DNA of 42,844 bases from an uncultured Marinoscillum sp. (GTDB lineage Bacteria > Bacteroidota > Bacteroidia > Cytophagales > MED-G16): positions 69,298-112,141 of the forward strand of contig CACOMW010000002.1 in the NCBI GenBank assembly GCA_902628365.1. Reading direction: 5' to 3'. The translations under genes were made by a program, and so were the position numbers. Below are positions 8,477 to 16,736 of this stretch, in pieces. Positions within the stretch are counted from its first letter, which is position 1; each line of letters begins with the position of its first letter. Below the pieces are notes generated by a model. That model saw only the letters and a list, made by a program, of their open reading frames with translations. It did not search any database and had not been told where the DNA came from.

Positions 8477-8743
8477 ATGGACTTTCTAATTGATAATTAT
8501 TTTTTTGTTTTGTTATTTTTATGGGGCATTCCTAGCACATACTTTAGAAGTAATTTCAGAAAAATAGTTTATCAAACGGACGATTGGAAAATTAATATCA
8601 AGCCGGTTTTTATTAAAGAGTTAAAAGCACTTTTTTTTAATATATATCCAGATAACAAAAATTATTTAAAACAAAGGAATCTTTATAGATTTTATCTTAT
8701 TATTTATATTGCTTTATTTCTTATTTATATGATCTATTATTAA
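8477..8743 (+). CDS. Small conserved membrane protein, 88 residues
   Basis: An N-terminal membrane helix (FFVLLFLWGIPSTYF, about 9-23) is followed by a basic loop with FRKIVYQTDDWKINIKPVF, a middle segment ELKALFFNIYPDN, and a C-terminal helix (FYLIIYIALFLIYMIYY). This gives two membrane passes with a polar middle domain of about 45 residues. The FRKIVYQTD-W-INIKP core looks conserved to me from flavobacterial hypothetical proteins, with no known function. It stands alone, upstream of the M16 pair. Confidence 0.6.
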   Translation: MDFLIDNYFFVLLFLWGIPSTYFRSNFRKIVYQTDDWKINIKPVFIKELKALFFNIYPDNKNYLKQRNLYRFYLIIYIALFLIYMIYY

Positions 8744-8816
8744 CAAACTATATTGAATATAGGATGGATTTTATATATATTTTTTTTATCCTTGTAATCC
8801 TTTTTAAACATTTGCT

Positions 8817-10133
8817 ATGAAAAACTTATTTATTACTATTCTTTTAATTTTTCCTAATTTATTGTTTTCTCAAAAAATTGATTTTATCGAATATAATTTG
8901 GATAATGGAATGCATGTAATTCTTCATAGAGATGCAAGTGTACCATTAGTTGTAACGTCAGTTATGTATCATGTTGGAGCTAAAGATGAAGATCCGGAAA
9001 GAACAGGTTTTGCTCATTTTTTTGAACACCTTTTGTTTGAGGGAACTAAAAATATTCCCAAAGGAGAATTTATGAAAATTGTTGAGCGAAATGGAGGCTC
9101 ATTAAATGCTAATACCAGTAATGATAGAACATATTATTATGAGTTTTTTCCTTCAAATAAACTTGAATTGGGTTTATGGTTGGAGTCAGAAAGATTGATG
9201 CATCCAGTTATTGATCAAATAGGAGTGGAAACTCAAAATGAGGTAGTTAAAGAGGAAAAAAGATTAAGAGTTGATAATAGCCCATATGGTCATTTATTTG
9301 AGCAAATACTTCAGAGTTTATTTAAAAAACATCCTTATAGATGGACTACTATAGGTTCTATGGATCATTTAGATGCTGCTACATTAGAAGAATTCCAAGA
9401 ATTCAATAAGAAATTTTATGTACCTAACAATGCTGTATTGGTTGTAGCTGGAAATTTTGAAATTGAAGAAACGAAAAAAATGGTTGAGGATTATTTTGGA
9501 CCAATACCAAGAGGTAATGATGTTCCAAGAGTAAACATTAAGGAGGATCCTATAGTTGAAGAAACTAGAAAAGAATTTTTTGATGCTAATATTCAAATTC
9601 CTATGGTATTGGTTTGTTATAGAACTCCTTCAATGAAAAGTAGAGATGCTTATGTTTTAGATATGATATCGACAATACTTAGTGATGGTAAAAGTTCTAG
9701 ACTTTATAAAAAAATGGTAGATGAAAAAAAGATTTCATTGCAAGTTCAAGCAGTTAATTTAGGTTTGGAAGATTATGGTGGATACGTAATTTTGTCACTT
9801 CCTTTAGGTGAAAATTCCTTAGATGATTTACTTGTTAATATTGAAGAGGAAGTTGTTAAATTACAAAATGAACTTATCTCAGATAGAGAATATAGTAAAC
9901 TTCAGAACATTTTTGAAAATAACTTTGTTAGTTCAAATGCCTCTATGGCAGGTGTAGCAAATTCATTGGCTAGATATTACATGCTTTACGGAAATACAAA
10001 TTTAATTAATGATCAGATTGATATTTACAAATCAATTACTAAAGAGGAAATTAGAGACGTGGCTAGAAAATATTTGAAAAAAAATCAGAGAGCTATTATT
10101 GATTATTTACCAAAAAAAGACGAAGGGCAATAA
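8817..10133 (+). CDS. M16 family zinc metallopeptidase, catalytic subunit
   Basis: This 438-residue secreted protein (signal peptide 1-19, ending LLFSQ) carries the inverted zinc motif HFFEH (67-71), with the third ligand among the glutamates of NEVVKEEKRL (141-150), as in active M16 (pitrilysin/MPP) peptidases. A second half of the same fold follows from about 235. The R/Y substrate-binding pair usual in M16 is not clear here (the equivalent region reads KKMVDEKKISLQV), but it is present in the protein encoded directly downstream. Bacterial M16B enzymes often work as such heterodimers, one subunit giving HxxEH and the other the R/Y pair. It probably degrades oligopeptides in the periplasm. 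Confidence 0.92.
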   Translation: MKNLFITILLIFPNLLFSQKIDFIEYNLDNGMHVILHRDASVPLVVTSVMYHVGAKDEDPERTGFAHFFEHLLFEGTKNIPKGEFMKIVERNGGSLNANTSNDRTYYYEFFPSNKLELGLWLESERLMHPVIDQIGVETQNEVVKEEKRLRVDNSPYGHLFEQILQSLFKKHPYRWTTIGSMDHLDAATLEEFQEFNKKFYVPNNAVLVVAGNFEIEETKKMVEDYFGPIPRGNDVPRVNIKEDPIVEETRKEFFDANIQIPMVLVCYRTPSMKSRDAYVLDMISTILSDGKSSRLYKKMVDEKKISLQVQAVNLGLEDYGGYVILSLPLGENSLDDLLVNIEEEVVKLQNELISDREYSKLQNIFENNFVSSNASMAGVANSLARYYMLYGNTNLINDQIDIYKSITKEEIRDVARKYLKKNQRAIIDYLPKKDEGQ

Positions 10134-10143
10134 AATAAATATT

Positions 10144-12204
10144 ATGAAAATTCAAAATTTAATTTTAATTCTATTCTTAATTTTTTCTTTTATTTCCTAT
10201 GGTCAAATAGATAGATCTAAACCTCCAAAATCTGGTCCTGCACCAGTAATTAGTCTAGGTAAACCTAAAACTTTTACATTAAAAAATGGAATGAAGGTTC
10301 TTGTTGTTGAAAATAACAAATTACCTAGGGCTTATGCCAATTTATCAATAGATAACAAACCTGATTACGAAGGAAAAATTAAGGGAGTTTCTTCATTAGT
10401 TAGCTCATTAATGGGAAATGGTACAAAAAATCAGTCAAAAGATGATTTTAATGAAGAAATAGATTATATGGGAGCAACTCTCTCGCTTTCAGCAAGTGGA
10501 GGTTATGTTTCTTCATTGAAGAGATATTTTCCAAGAGGTCTTGAAATGATGGCAGATGGATTGATTAATCCTATTTTTTCTGAGGAAGAATTCGATAAAG
10601 AAAAAAATATTTTAATTGATAATGTAAAATCTTATGAAAAGAGTGTTCAAGATATAGCGGATCGTGTAAATGATAAGCTAGTTTATGGTGGAAAGCACCC
10701 TTATGGTGAATTTATAACAATAGAGTCTATAAATAACATTGGCTTAGAGGATGTAAATAAATATTATGAAACTTTTGCTAAGCCAAATAATGCCTATTTG
10801 ATTATAGTTGGAGATGTTGACTTTGAAGAAATTAAAAAAAGTGTAACAAAGCTTTTTAGTAAATGGAAGAAAGGAAATATTGTTGAATCCACTTTACCAG
10901 AATCTTTGGATTTAGATCAACCTGAGATCAATTTTGTAAATATGCCTAATGCAGTTCAGTCAGAAATTTATGTTAATAATTTAATCAGAATTTCGATGTC
11001 CCACCCAGATTTTTTTGCTTTAAAATTAGCTAATCAAATTCTTGGGGGTAGTGCAACAGCTAGATTATTTATGAATTTAAGAGAAGATAAAGGGTTTACT
11101 TATGGGTCTTATTCCAGCGCATCTACAAGTAGATATATATCAAGTTTTTCTGCTTCTGCAAGTGTTAGAAATGAAGTTACTGATAGTTCTGTCGTAGAAA
11201 TTATTAAAGAAATAAATAAAATTAGAAATGAAAATGTAAGCGAGGAAGAACTTGCTGGAGTAAAAGAAACATATGTTGGAAGTTTCATTATGTCAACAGA
11301 GAGACCATCAACAATTGCTGGATATGCTTTAAATATTGATAAGTTTAATTTACCTCAAAATTTTTACGAAACCTATTTGGAAAATTTTCAGAAAGTGACT
11401 GTGGATGATATTAAAAGAGTTGCTAACAAATATTTCTTAGCTGATAACTTAAGGATTGTAGTCGTTGGAAAAGGTTCTGAAATACTTGAAAATCTTGAAA
11501 AATTACCATACAGAATTTCTTACTATGATACCTACGGAGACCAAACTGCAAGGCCTGATTTTTCTAAACCAACAGGTATTACAAAATCTTCTATATTAAA
11601 TAAATATTTTGAAGCGATAGGTGGAAAAGAAAAACTAGAAAAAGTTAATGCATTAATGACTATGGGTGAAGCGGTTTTGCAGGGTGGTGCAATGACATTG
11701 AATCTCGTTACAATTCAAGCTAAACCTAATAAGTTATCAGTAATGATGTTGATGATGGGAAATATTATGATGAAGCAAGTATTTAATGGTGAGGATGGAT
11801 ATATTATGCAGCAAGGTCAAAAAATACCTTTTCCGGAAGAAGAAAAACAAAAACTAATTTCATCATCACTTCCTTTTGAAGAGCTTGGGTGGATTGATGA
11901 TGAAAATGTAACATTCAGTTCAGTATCTGAAGAAGATGGTTCAAAACAATATGTCTTAAAAATAGATGATAAAACAACAGTTTTTTTTGATGCAGAAACA
12001 GGCCTCAAAACAAAACAAGTTACTATGGCTCCTACACCTGAAGGAAGTATTAGTCCACAACCAACTATTTATGAAGAATATAGAGATGTTGATGGAATTC
12101 TTTTTCCTCATCTAATCAAAATACCTTTGGGTCCTCAAACGTTAGAATTTAATACAAAAGAAATCCAATTGAATCCTGCTATATCTGATTCTGATTTTAA
12201 TTAG
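10144..12204 (+). CDS. Inactive M16 peptidase subunit with LolA-like C-terminal domain
   Basis: The protein has 686 residues from ATG 10144, chosen because it starts a clean signal peptide (MKIQNLILILFLIFSFISYGQ); an upstream ATG at 10099 lies inside the previous gene. Residues about 40-465 form an M16 fold in which HxxEH is replaced by SLVSS (GVSSLVSSLMGNGT, about 81-94), so all three catalytic residues are lost. The R/Y motif is kept (LREDKGFTYGSYS, about 312-324). From about 480 a separate domain begins (SILNKYFEAIGGKEKLEKV) with TTVFFDAETGLKTKQV and YEEYRDVDGILFPHLIK, a pattern of LolA-like/DUF4292-type half-barrels. It is ten bases downstream of the catalytic subunit and probably its partner. 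Confidence 0.88.
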   Translation: MKIQNLILILFLIFSFISYGQIDRSKPPKSGPAPVISLGKPKTFTLKNGMKVLVVENNKLPRAYANLSIDNKPDYEGKIKGVSSLVSSLMGNGTKNQSKDDFNEEIDYMGATLSLSASGGYVSSLKRYFPRGLEMMADGLINPIFSEEEFDKEKNILIDNVKSYEKSVQDIADRVNDKLVYGGKHPYGEFITIESINNIGLEDVNKYYETFAKPNNAYLIIVGDVDFEEIKKSVTKLFSKWKKGNIVESTLPESLDLDQPEINFVNMPNAVQSEIYVNNLIRISMSHPDFFALKLANQILGGSATARLFMNLREDKGFTYGSYSSASTSRYISSFSASASVRNEVTDSSVVEIIKEINKIRNENVSEEELAGVKETYVGSFIMSTERPSTIAGYALNIDKFNLPQNFYETYLENFQKVTVDDIKRVANKYFLADNLRIVVVGKGSEILENLEKLPYRISYYDTYGDQTARPDFSKPTGITKSSILNKYFEAIGGKEKLEKVNALMTMGEAVLQGGAMTLNLVTIQAKPNKLSVMMLMMGNIMMKQVFNGEDGYIMQQGQKIPFPEEEKQKLISSSLPFEELGWIDDENVTFSSVSEEDGSKQYVLKIDDKTTVFFDAETGLKTKQVTMAPTPEGSISPQPTIYEEYRDVDGILFPHLIKIPLGPQTLEFNTKEIQLNPAISDSDFN

Positions 12205-12223
12205 ATAATTTATAAAAATATCA

Positions 12224-13777
12224 ATGTCTAATTTTGAAATTAATATTAACTCAATTTTGAAGGAACTTAATCTTTCAAAAAACAATTCTGGTACCTCATC
12301 GGGAAAAGATTGGGTTGAATCATCTGGCACATTAAGAAATGTTTTTTCACCTGTAGATGGTAATTTGATTTCATCTGTCTTTGAAACAGATGAAAAAAAT
12401 TATAAGAAAATTATTTCATTATCAAAAAATGCATTTAATAAATGGAGAAAAATCCCCGCTCCTAAAAGGGGTGAAATAGTCAGGCAAATTGGTAACAAAT
12501 TAAGAGAAAAAAAAGATGCTCTTGGATCATTAGTTTCATATGAAATGGGTAAATCTATCCAGGAAGGTCTTGGTGAAGTTCAGGAAATGATTGATATATG
12601 TGATTTTTCTGTTGGTTTATCAAGACAGCTATATGGTTTATCCATGCATTCTGAAAGACCAAATCATAGAATGTATGAGCAGTGGCATCCATTAGGAATA
12701 GTTGGAATTATTTCAGCTTTTAATTTTCCAGTTGCGGTTTGGAGTTGGAATGCAATGATTGCTCTAGTTTGCGGAAATGTGTGTATTTGGAAACCATCTG
12801 AAAAAACACCTCTTTCTGCTATTGCTACTCAGAAGATAATTTCTGATGTTTTTAAAAAAAATGATATTGATGAAGGAGTCTGTTCTTTAGTTACTGACTG
12901 CTTTGATAAAAAAATTGGTAGAGAAATGTTGAATGATAAAAATATCAATTTAGTTTCTGCAACAGGCTCAACCAAAATGGGAAAGGTAGTAGCTGAAACT
13001 GTTGGTAAAAGGCTAGGTAAGGTTTTGTTAGAGCTTGGTGGAAATAACGCTATAATTATATCAAATAAAGCTGATCTTAAAATTGCAGTTACAGCTTCTG
13101 TATTTGGTGCAATAGGTACTGCTGGACAAAGATGTACGTCAACAAGAAGATTAATAATACATGAAGACATATATGATGAATTTAAAAAACAGTTAGTAAT
13201 TGCTTACAAACAAATTAAAATAGGAGATCCATTGAATCAAAGTAATCACATGGGACCTCTAATAGATAAAAATGCTGTTGATTTATATTTGAAAGCTATT
13301 AAAAAAATAAAGAAAGAAGGAGGAAAAGAAATTGTTAAAGGTGGTGTTTTGAATGGAGAAGAATATAAATCAAATTGTTATGTAAAACCTGCTATCTATG
13401 AGGTTAAAAATGAATTTTCTGTTGTTCAAGATGAAACTTTTGCTCCAATATTATATTTAATAAAATATTCCAGTTTAGATGAGGCAATTAATATTCAAAA
13501 TGATGTACCTCAAGGACTATCATCTTCAATTATGACTAAAGATTTATCTGAATCAGAAAAGTTTTTATCTTCTTCTGGATCTGATTGTGGAATTGCTAAT
13601 GTAAATATTGGTACTTCTGGAGCTGAAATTGGCGGTGCATTTGGTGGTGAAAAAGAGACTGGTGGAGGAAGGGAATCTGGTTCTGATTCATGGAAATCAT
13701 ATATGAGAAGACAAACAAATACTATAAACTTTAGTGATGATCTTCCTCTAGCTCAAGGAATAAAATTCGATTTATAA
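12224..13777 (+). CDS. amaB: ALDH7-type aldehyde dehydrogenase (aminoadipate semialdehyde dehydrogenase-like)
   Basis: This 517-residue cytoplasmic NAD(P)+-dependent dehydrogenase belongs to the ALDH7 (antiquitin/AmaB) branch. It shows the general-base glutamate in VLLELGGNNAIII, the catalytic cysteine in GTAGQRCTSTRRL, and the ALDH7-like SAFNFPVAVWSWNAMIALVCGN segment. In bacteria AmaB oxidises alpha-aminoadipate semialdehyde (from piperideine-6-carboxylate) to alpha-aminoadipate in lysine degradation. ALDH7 enzymes also act on other aldehydes, and no other lysine-pathway gene is next to it, so the symbol is a family-level guess. It starts 19 bases after the inactive M16 gene, so it may be co-transcribed. 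Confidence 0.85.
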   Translation: MSNFEININSILKELNLSKNNSGTSSGKDWVESSGTLRNVFSPVDGNLISSVFETDEKNYKKIISLSKNAFNKWRKIPAPKRGEIVRQIGNKLREKKDALGSLVSYEMGKSIQEGLGEVQEMIDICDFSVGLSRQLYGLSMHSERPNHRMYEQWHPLGIVGIISAFNFPVAVWSWNAMIALVCGNVCIWKPSEKTPLSAIATQKIISDVFKKNDIDEGVCSLVTDCFDKKIGREMLNDKNINLVSATGSTKMGKVVAETVGKRLGKVLLELGGNNAIIISNKADLKIAVTASVFGAIGTAGQRCTSTRRLIIHEDIYDEFKKQLVIAYKQIKIGDPLNQSNHMGPLIDKNAVDLYLKAIKKIKKEGGKEIVKGGVLNGEEYKSNCYVKPAIYEVKNEFSVVQDETFAPILYLIKYSSLDEAINIQNDVPQGLSSSIMTKDLSESEKFLSSSGSDCGIANVNIGTSGAEIGGAFGGEKETGGGRESGSDSWKSYMRRQTNTINFSDDLPLAQGIKFDL

Positions 13778-13806
13778 TTATCACATAATCCAGTTATAAT
13801 CTAATA

Positions 13807-13839
13807 TTTGACTCTTAAGTATCTTTTGTATTATTTTTG
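13807..13839 (+). promoter_or_regulatory. Bacteroidota-type promoter for the secreted protein gene
   Basis: TTTG at 13807-13810 and TATTTTTG at 13832-13839 match the Bacteroidota sigma-A consensus (TTTG, about 19-21 bases, TAnnTTTG) with a 21-base spacer. Transcription should start near 13846, about 20 bases before the ATG at 13866. Confidence 0.6.
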
Positions 13840-13865
13840 CATTCTAATTTTAAACTATTTTAATC

Positions 13866-14558
13866 ATGAAAAAACTTTTATTTATTTTTTTATTTTTTAC
13901 GTATACAACTTTTTCATATGCTCAAAAGATATATTGGAACTGTTATAATATAGTTGTGCATAACGAAGTTGCTTTAGTAAAGGCCCTTGATGATTTTATG
14001 AATACAGAGTCAGGTAAATCTATGACTCCTGTGTCGCTTTCTGAGATGGCTAATAGTGGATCAAAGTACAATGCTACTCATGGTCTTTGTTTTTTTTCTC
14101 CTGATGCTTCAGCTTTAGAGTCAAACAGAGAAAAATTAAATAATTTACAAGCAGGAGTTTTAATGAGTGCTTGGGATTCTGAAGTAAATATTGAGTCTTC
14201 TATATTAGGCCAATCATTAATAGCTGACCCTTCATCTTTTGATTTAAGTTTTAATGTAGTTGTTCAAATTAACGTAAAGGATCCTGAGTTTTATGGAGCA
14301 GCTTTTGCTAAAATGAAAGAAGAAACAGCTAATTTGTATAATGGATCTTTAGAATTACATGAAGCTCTTGCAGGGCAAGAAACAGGTGTTACGCATTTTG
14401 TTGTAGCGAGGGCCAAAAGTATGGCGGATTGGATTACAGGTAGGAATAATATTTTTGCTTCTGATGCATTTCAAAACTTTTCTTCTTCTGTTAGAAATAT
14501 TTCTGAAGTGCTAGATATCCATTCAGCAAGAGTTGTTAAGCAGTATAACGTAAATTAA
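13866..14558 (+). CDS. Secreted protein with internal duplication (dimeric alpha/beta-barrel-like)
   Basis: This 230-residue protein has a signal peptide (residues 1-19, ending FSYAQ). The mature part looks like two related halves. The first is a strand (CYNIVVHNE), a helix with ALVKALDDFM, SLSEMANSGS, then a strand THGLCFF. The second is a strand (FNVVVQINVKD), a helix with AAFAKMKEE, SLELHEALAGQ, then a strand THFVVARA. That order resembles tandem ferredoxin-like folds of the dimeric alpha/beta barrel (ABM) type. I see no catalytic motif and assign no function. It has its own promoter-like sequence and a strong terminator directly behind it, so it is probably a single-gene unit. Confidence 0.7.
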   Translation: MKKLLFIFLFFTYTTFSYAQKIYWNCYNIVVHNEVALVKALDDFMNTESGKSMTPVSLSEMANSGSKYNATHGLCFFSPDASALESNREKLNNLQAGVLMSAWDSEVNIESSILGQSLIADPSSFDLSFNVVVQINVKDPEFYGAAFAKMKEETANLYNGSLELHEALAGQETGVTHFVVARAKSMADWITGRNNIFASDAFQNFSSSVRNISEVLDIHSARVVKQYNVN

Positions 14559-14564
14559 TTTATA

Positions 14565-14602
14565 TAATAAACCCTCTTTTACTAATAATAGAGGGTTTAT
14601 TA
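14565..14602. terminator. Bidirectional hairpin terminator
   Basis: A perfect 12-base inverted repeat, TAATAAACCCTC (14565-14576) and GAGGGTTTATTA (14591-14602), has a 14-base loop. It lies between the secreted protein gene and the convergent 62-residue gene, and its right end overlaps that gene's stop. Confidence 0.85.
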
Positions 14603-14788
14603 AATTTTCATTAGTTTATCAAAGAATTTATCTGTAACTGTAAAACTCATTCCGTTTTCAATATGTAGGCTATTATCAGGTTTTCCATTTACAGTATGGT
14701 ATTTTAAAATATGATCTTTAAATTTTTTAAAGTTTTTTATTTTATATTTTCGACCATAATCATCAATCATATTGATTTCTTTCATCAT
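14600..14788 (-). CDS. Small hypothetical protein, 62 residues
   Basis: This charged soluble protein has no signal peptide. It reads MIDDYGRKYKIKNFKKF then KDHILKYHTVNGKPDNSLHI, and ends FTVTDKFFDKLMKI. The start could be either of two adjacent Met codons (14788 or 14785). The strand-helix-strand feel and low frequency of simple-sequence residues favour a real gene, and it is bounded by terminators on both sides. I vaguely recall small flavobacterial proteins of similar form (YHxxNGKxDNS followed by FTVxDxF), with no known role. Its stop codon lies in the arm of the shared terminator. Confidence 0.5.
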   Translation of the reverse strand: MMKEINMIDDYGRKYKIKNFKKFKDHILKYHTVNGKPDNSLHIENGMSFTVTDKFFDKLMKI

Positions 14789-14846
14789 TAACCTTTTTTA
14801 ACATTTAGATTAGAACTATTAATATTAACACCACGTTATACTTCAT

Positions 14847-14862
14847 ATATACTCTCGTATAT
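14847..14862. promoter_or_regulatory. Palindrome upstream of the 62-residue gene
   Basis: ATATAC-TCTC-GTATAT is a 6-base inverted repeat with a 4-base spacer in the 96-base gap between the 62-residue gene and the terminator at 14885. It could be a small operator, but AT-rich palindromes of this size also arise by chance. Confidence 0.25.
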
Positions 14863-14884
14863 TTTAAGTTTAGTTTGGTTTATA

Positions 14885-14914
14885 AAAACCCTCCTTACAA
14901 AGGAGGGTTTTTTT
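14885..14914. terminator. Hairpin terminator after the small lipoprotein gene
   Basis: AAAACCCTCCTT (14885-14896) pairs perfectly with AAGGAGGGTTTT (14900-14911) across a 3-base loop, with T-runs outside both arms. On the minus strand it ends the small lipoprotein gene; it also works on the plus strand. Confidence 0.85.
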
Positions 14915-14915
14915 A

Positions 14916-15068
14916 TTAACCATTCTTATCATCTTCTTGTTCTTCATCATTTGTTTCTTCACAATTATCAATGCAAGGCATAGGATCTTCAAATCCACAT
15001 GATTGAATTAAATTTAAGTTTAATAACATAAATAATAAAAAAACTATTGTTTTGAATTGGTTTTCCAT
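14916..15068 (-). CDS. Tiny putative lipoprotein, 50 residues
   Basis: On the minus strand a frame runs from CAT 15066-15068 to TAA 14916-14918. It begins MENQFKTIVFLLFMLLNLNL and has LIQSC as a lipobox-like end of the signal peptide (Cys24). The remaining 26 residues are very acidic, with a CIDNC motif followed by EETNDEEQEDDKNG. A mature lipoprotein of about 27 residues with an acidic tail is unusual but typical of small surface or periplasmic lipoproteins in this phylum. A clean terminator begins within five bases of the stop, supporting a real transcription unit. It lies 44 bases downstream of the DegP gene, with which it may be co-transcribed. No function can be assigned. Confidence 0.6.
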   Translation of the reverse strand: MENQFKTIVFLLFMLLNLNLIQSCGFEDPMPCIDNCEETNDEEQEDDKNG

Positions 15069-15112
15069 ATGTCTAAAATTAATTATTTATTAATATAATG
15101 ACTATAATAAGA

Positions 15113-16600
15113 TTACCATCCTATTCCATAATAAGCTTTAACACCATTAGGGTATATACCTTCTACTAAAACACCATCATTTTTTGGTAATTGAGAAAGC
15201 ATTGATGATAAATCTTCAACATTTGTTACTTCTTTTTTATTAATGGATGTTACTATAAAACCTTTTGCAATACCAGATGTTTTCCACTTTCCTTTTTCTA
15301 TCTCAATTATTTGTGCACCTCCTTCTATATCTAGTTCTTCTTTCAATTTTTTATTTATATCTGCGAAAACCGCTCCATCATATTTAAAATTATTTGAACT
15401 TGCTATAACTTCGATTGTGCCTAATGTATTCTTTAGAGTTGCTATAGTTGTTCTCGTTTTTCCATCTCTTATGTAAGTGACTTTAATTTTATCTCCAGGT
15501 CTATTGATTGCAACCATTTCTTGAAGATTGGAAACATTTTTTACATCGTTATCATTGATAGCAACAACAACATCACCTTCTTCCAATCCTGCGTCATCAG
15601 CTCCTCCTCCATCATTAACACTTGCTATTCTTACGCCAAATAATACAGGTATATCATATTCTTTTGCCATCTCTGCATTTACATCTTGAATACTAATTCC
15701 AAGAAGAGCTCTTTGAACCACGCCAAATTCAACTAGGTCATTATATACCTTTTTTACTAAATTAGATGGTACAGCAAAAGAGTAGCCAGTAAAACTTCCA
15801 GTCCTACTTGCTATTGCTGTGTTTATACCTACAAGATTTCCTGCTAGATCAACAAGAGCACCACCAGAATTTCCAGGATTTACTGGCGCTTGATGTTGAA
15901 TAAATGATTCTATTTGTAAATTATTTTTATCTCTAAGTATGCCAATATTTCTAGCTTTTGCACTAACAATTCCAGCAGTTACAGTTGATCTAAATTCAAA
16001 TGGTGATCCAATAGCTAATACCCATTCACCAATTTGTAATTTATTAGAGTTTCCAAAATTAGAAAAAGGAAGGTTTCTTGCATCTATTTTAATTACCGCA
16101 AGGTCTGTAGTAGGATCAGTTCCTTCAATAGTTGCCTTGAAAGTTCTGTTGTCATTAAGTAATACTTCTATTTCACTTGCATTATCTACCACGTGATTAT
16201 TTGTAACAATATAACCATCTTTTGATAATATAACTCCAGATCCAGACCCACGTTGTTTAGGTGCTTCTCTTTCTCTTTCATAATATCTATCGCCAAAAAA
16301 ATCTCTAAACATATCCTCGAAGGGACTTCTTCCTACAGAGTTTTTTCCTTGATAAGTTGTTCTAATATGTACAACTGTAGGTGTAACTTTTTTTGATGTG
16401 TTAATAAAGTTTAAACCTTTAGGAACTAAAACATCAGTGGTATCAACAACATAATTAGTAAATTTTATTTCTTTATTATATTCTTTATTAGTTTGATTTA
16501 AATTATCAGATGCAAAAAAATAATAACTTCCTGCTCCAAATGTTCCTCCCATTAAAGAAGATATGATTACAATCAGAATTGATTTTTTAAATTTTTCCAT
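15113..16600 (-). CDS. degP: DegP/HtrA periplasmic serine protease-chaperone
   Basis: This 495-residue protein has an N-terminal signal/anchor (about 8-30). The chymotrypsin-like domain carries the triad His136 (VTNNHVVD), Asp166 (TTDLAVIK) and Ser245 (NPGNSGGALV). Two PDZ domains follow, about 285-385 (LLGISIQDV, then GGGADDAGLEEGDVVVAIND) and about 395-490. It should degrade or refold damaged envelope proteins. Before the catalytic serine the usual FIQTDAAVNPGNSGG reads FIQHQAPVNPGNSGG, an unusual change close to the active site. It has its own promoter-like sequence, lies downstream of the small heat-shock gene and is separated from it by a terminator. Confidence 0.95.
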   Translation of the reverse strand: MEKFKKSILIVIISSLMGGTFGAGSYYFFASDNLNQTNKEYNKEIKFTNYVVDTTDVLVPKGLNFINTSKKVTPTVVHIRTTYQGKNSVGRSPFEDMFRDFFGDRYYEREREAPKQRGSGSGVILSKDGYIVTNNHVVDNASEIEVLLNDNRTFKATIEGTDPTTDLAVIKIDARNLPFSNFGNSNKLQIGEWVLAIGSPFEFRSTVTAGIVSAKARNIGILRDKNNLQIESFIQHQAPVNPGNSGGALVDLAGNLVGINTAIASRTGSFTGYSFAVPSNLVKKVYNDLVEFGVVQRALLGISIQDVNAEMAKEYDIPVLFGVRIASVNDGGGADDAGLEEGDVVVAINDNDVKNVSNLQEMVAINRPGDKIKVTYIRDGKTRTTIATLKNTLGTIEVIASSNNFKYDGAVFADINKKLKEELDIEGGAQIIEIEKGKWKTSGIAKGFIVTSINKKEVTNVEDLSSMLSQLPKNDGVLVEGIYPNGVKAYYGIGW

Positions 16601-16619
16601 GTTACAAATATTTTAATTA

Positions 16620-16651
16620 CAAATTTATTGTGCTATAACGAAATAAACTAA
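16620..16651 (-). promoter_or_regulatory. Promoter of the DegP gene
   Basis: On the minus strand TAAATTTG (16627-16620) is a perfect TAnnTTTG box. TTAG (16651-16648), one mismatch from TTTG, lies 20 bases upstream. Predicted start near 16613 gives a leader of roughly 13 bases before the ATG. Confidence 0.5.
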
Positions 16652-16684
16652 CAATAGGATGTAGATATTAACATTGTTTAACAT

Positions 16685-16720
16685 AAAAAAAAGGGATAAT
16701 AACTATTATCCCTTTTTTTT
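16685..16720. terminator. Hairpin terminator between hsp20 and degP
   Basis: GGGATAAT (16693-16700) pairs with ATTATCCC (16705-16712) across a 4-base loop, extended by eight A and eight T. On the minus strand it ends the small heat-shock gene, so degP is a separate unit. Confidence 0.85.
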
Positions 16721-16736
16721 AACACTAGATGTTCTT

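Noticed and set aside
12829-13170. A 113-residue open frame opposite the aldehyde dehydrogenase
   Set aside because: It runs antisense to the catalytic region of a clear ALDH7 enzyme and shows no motif of its own.
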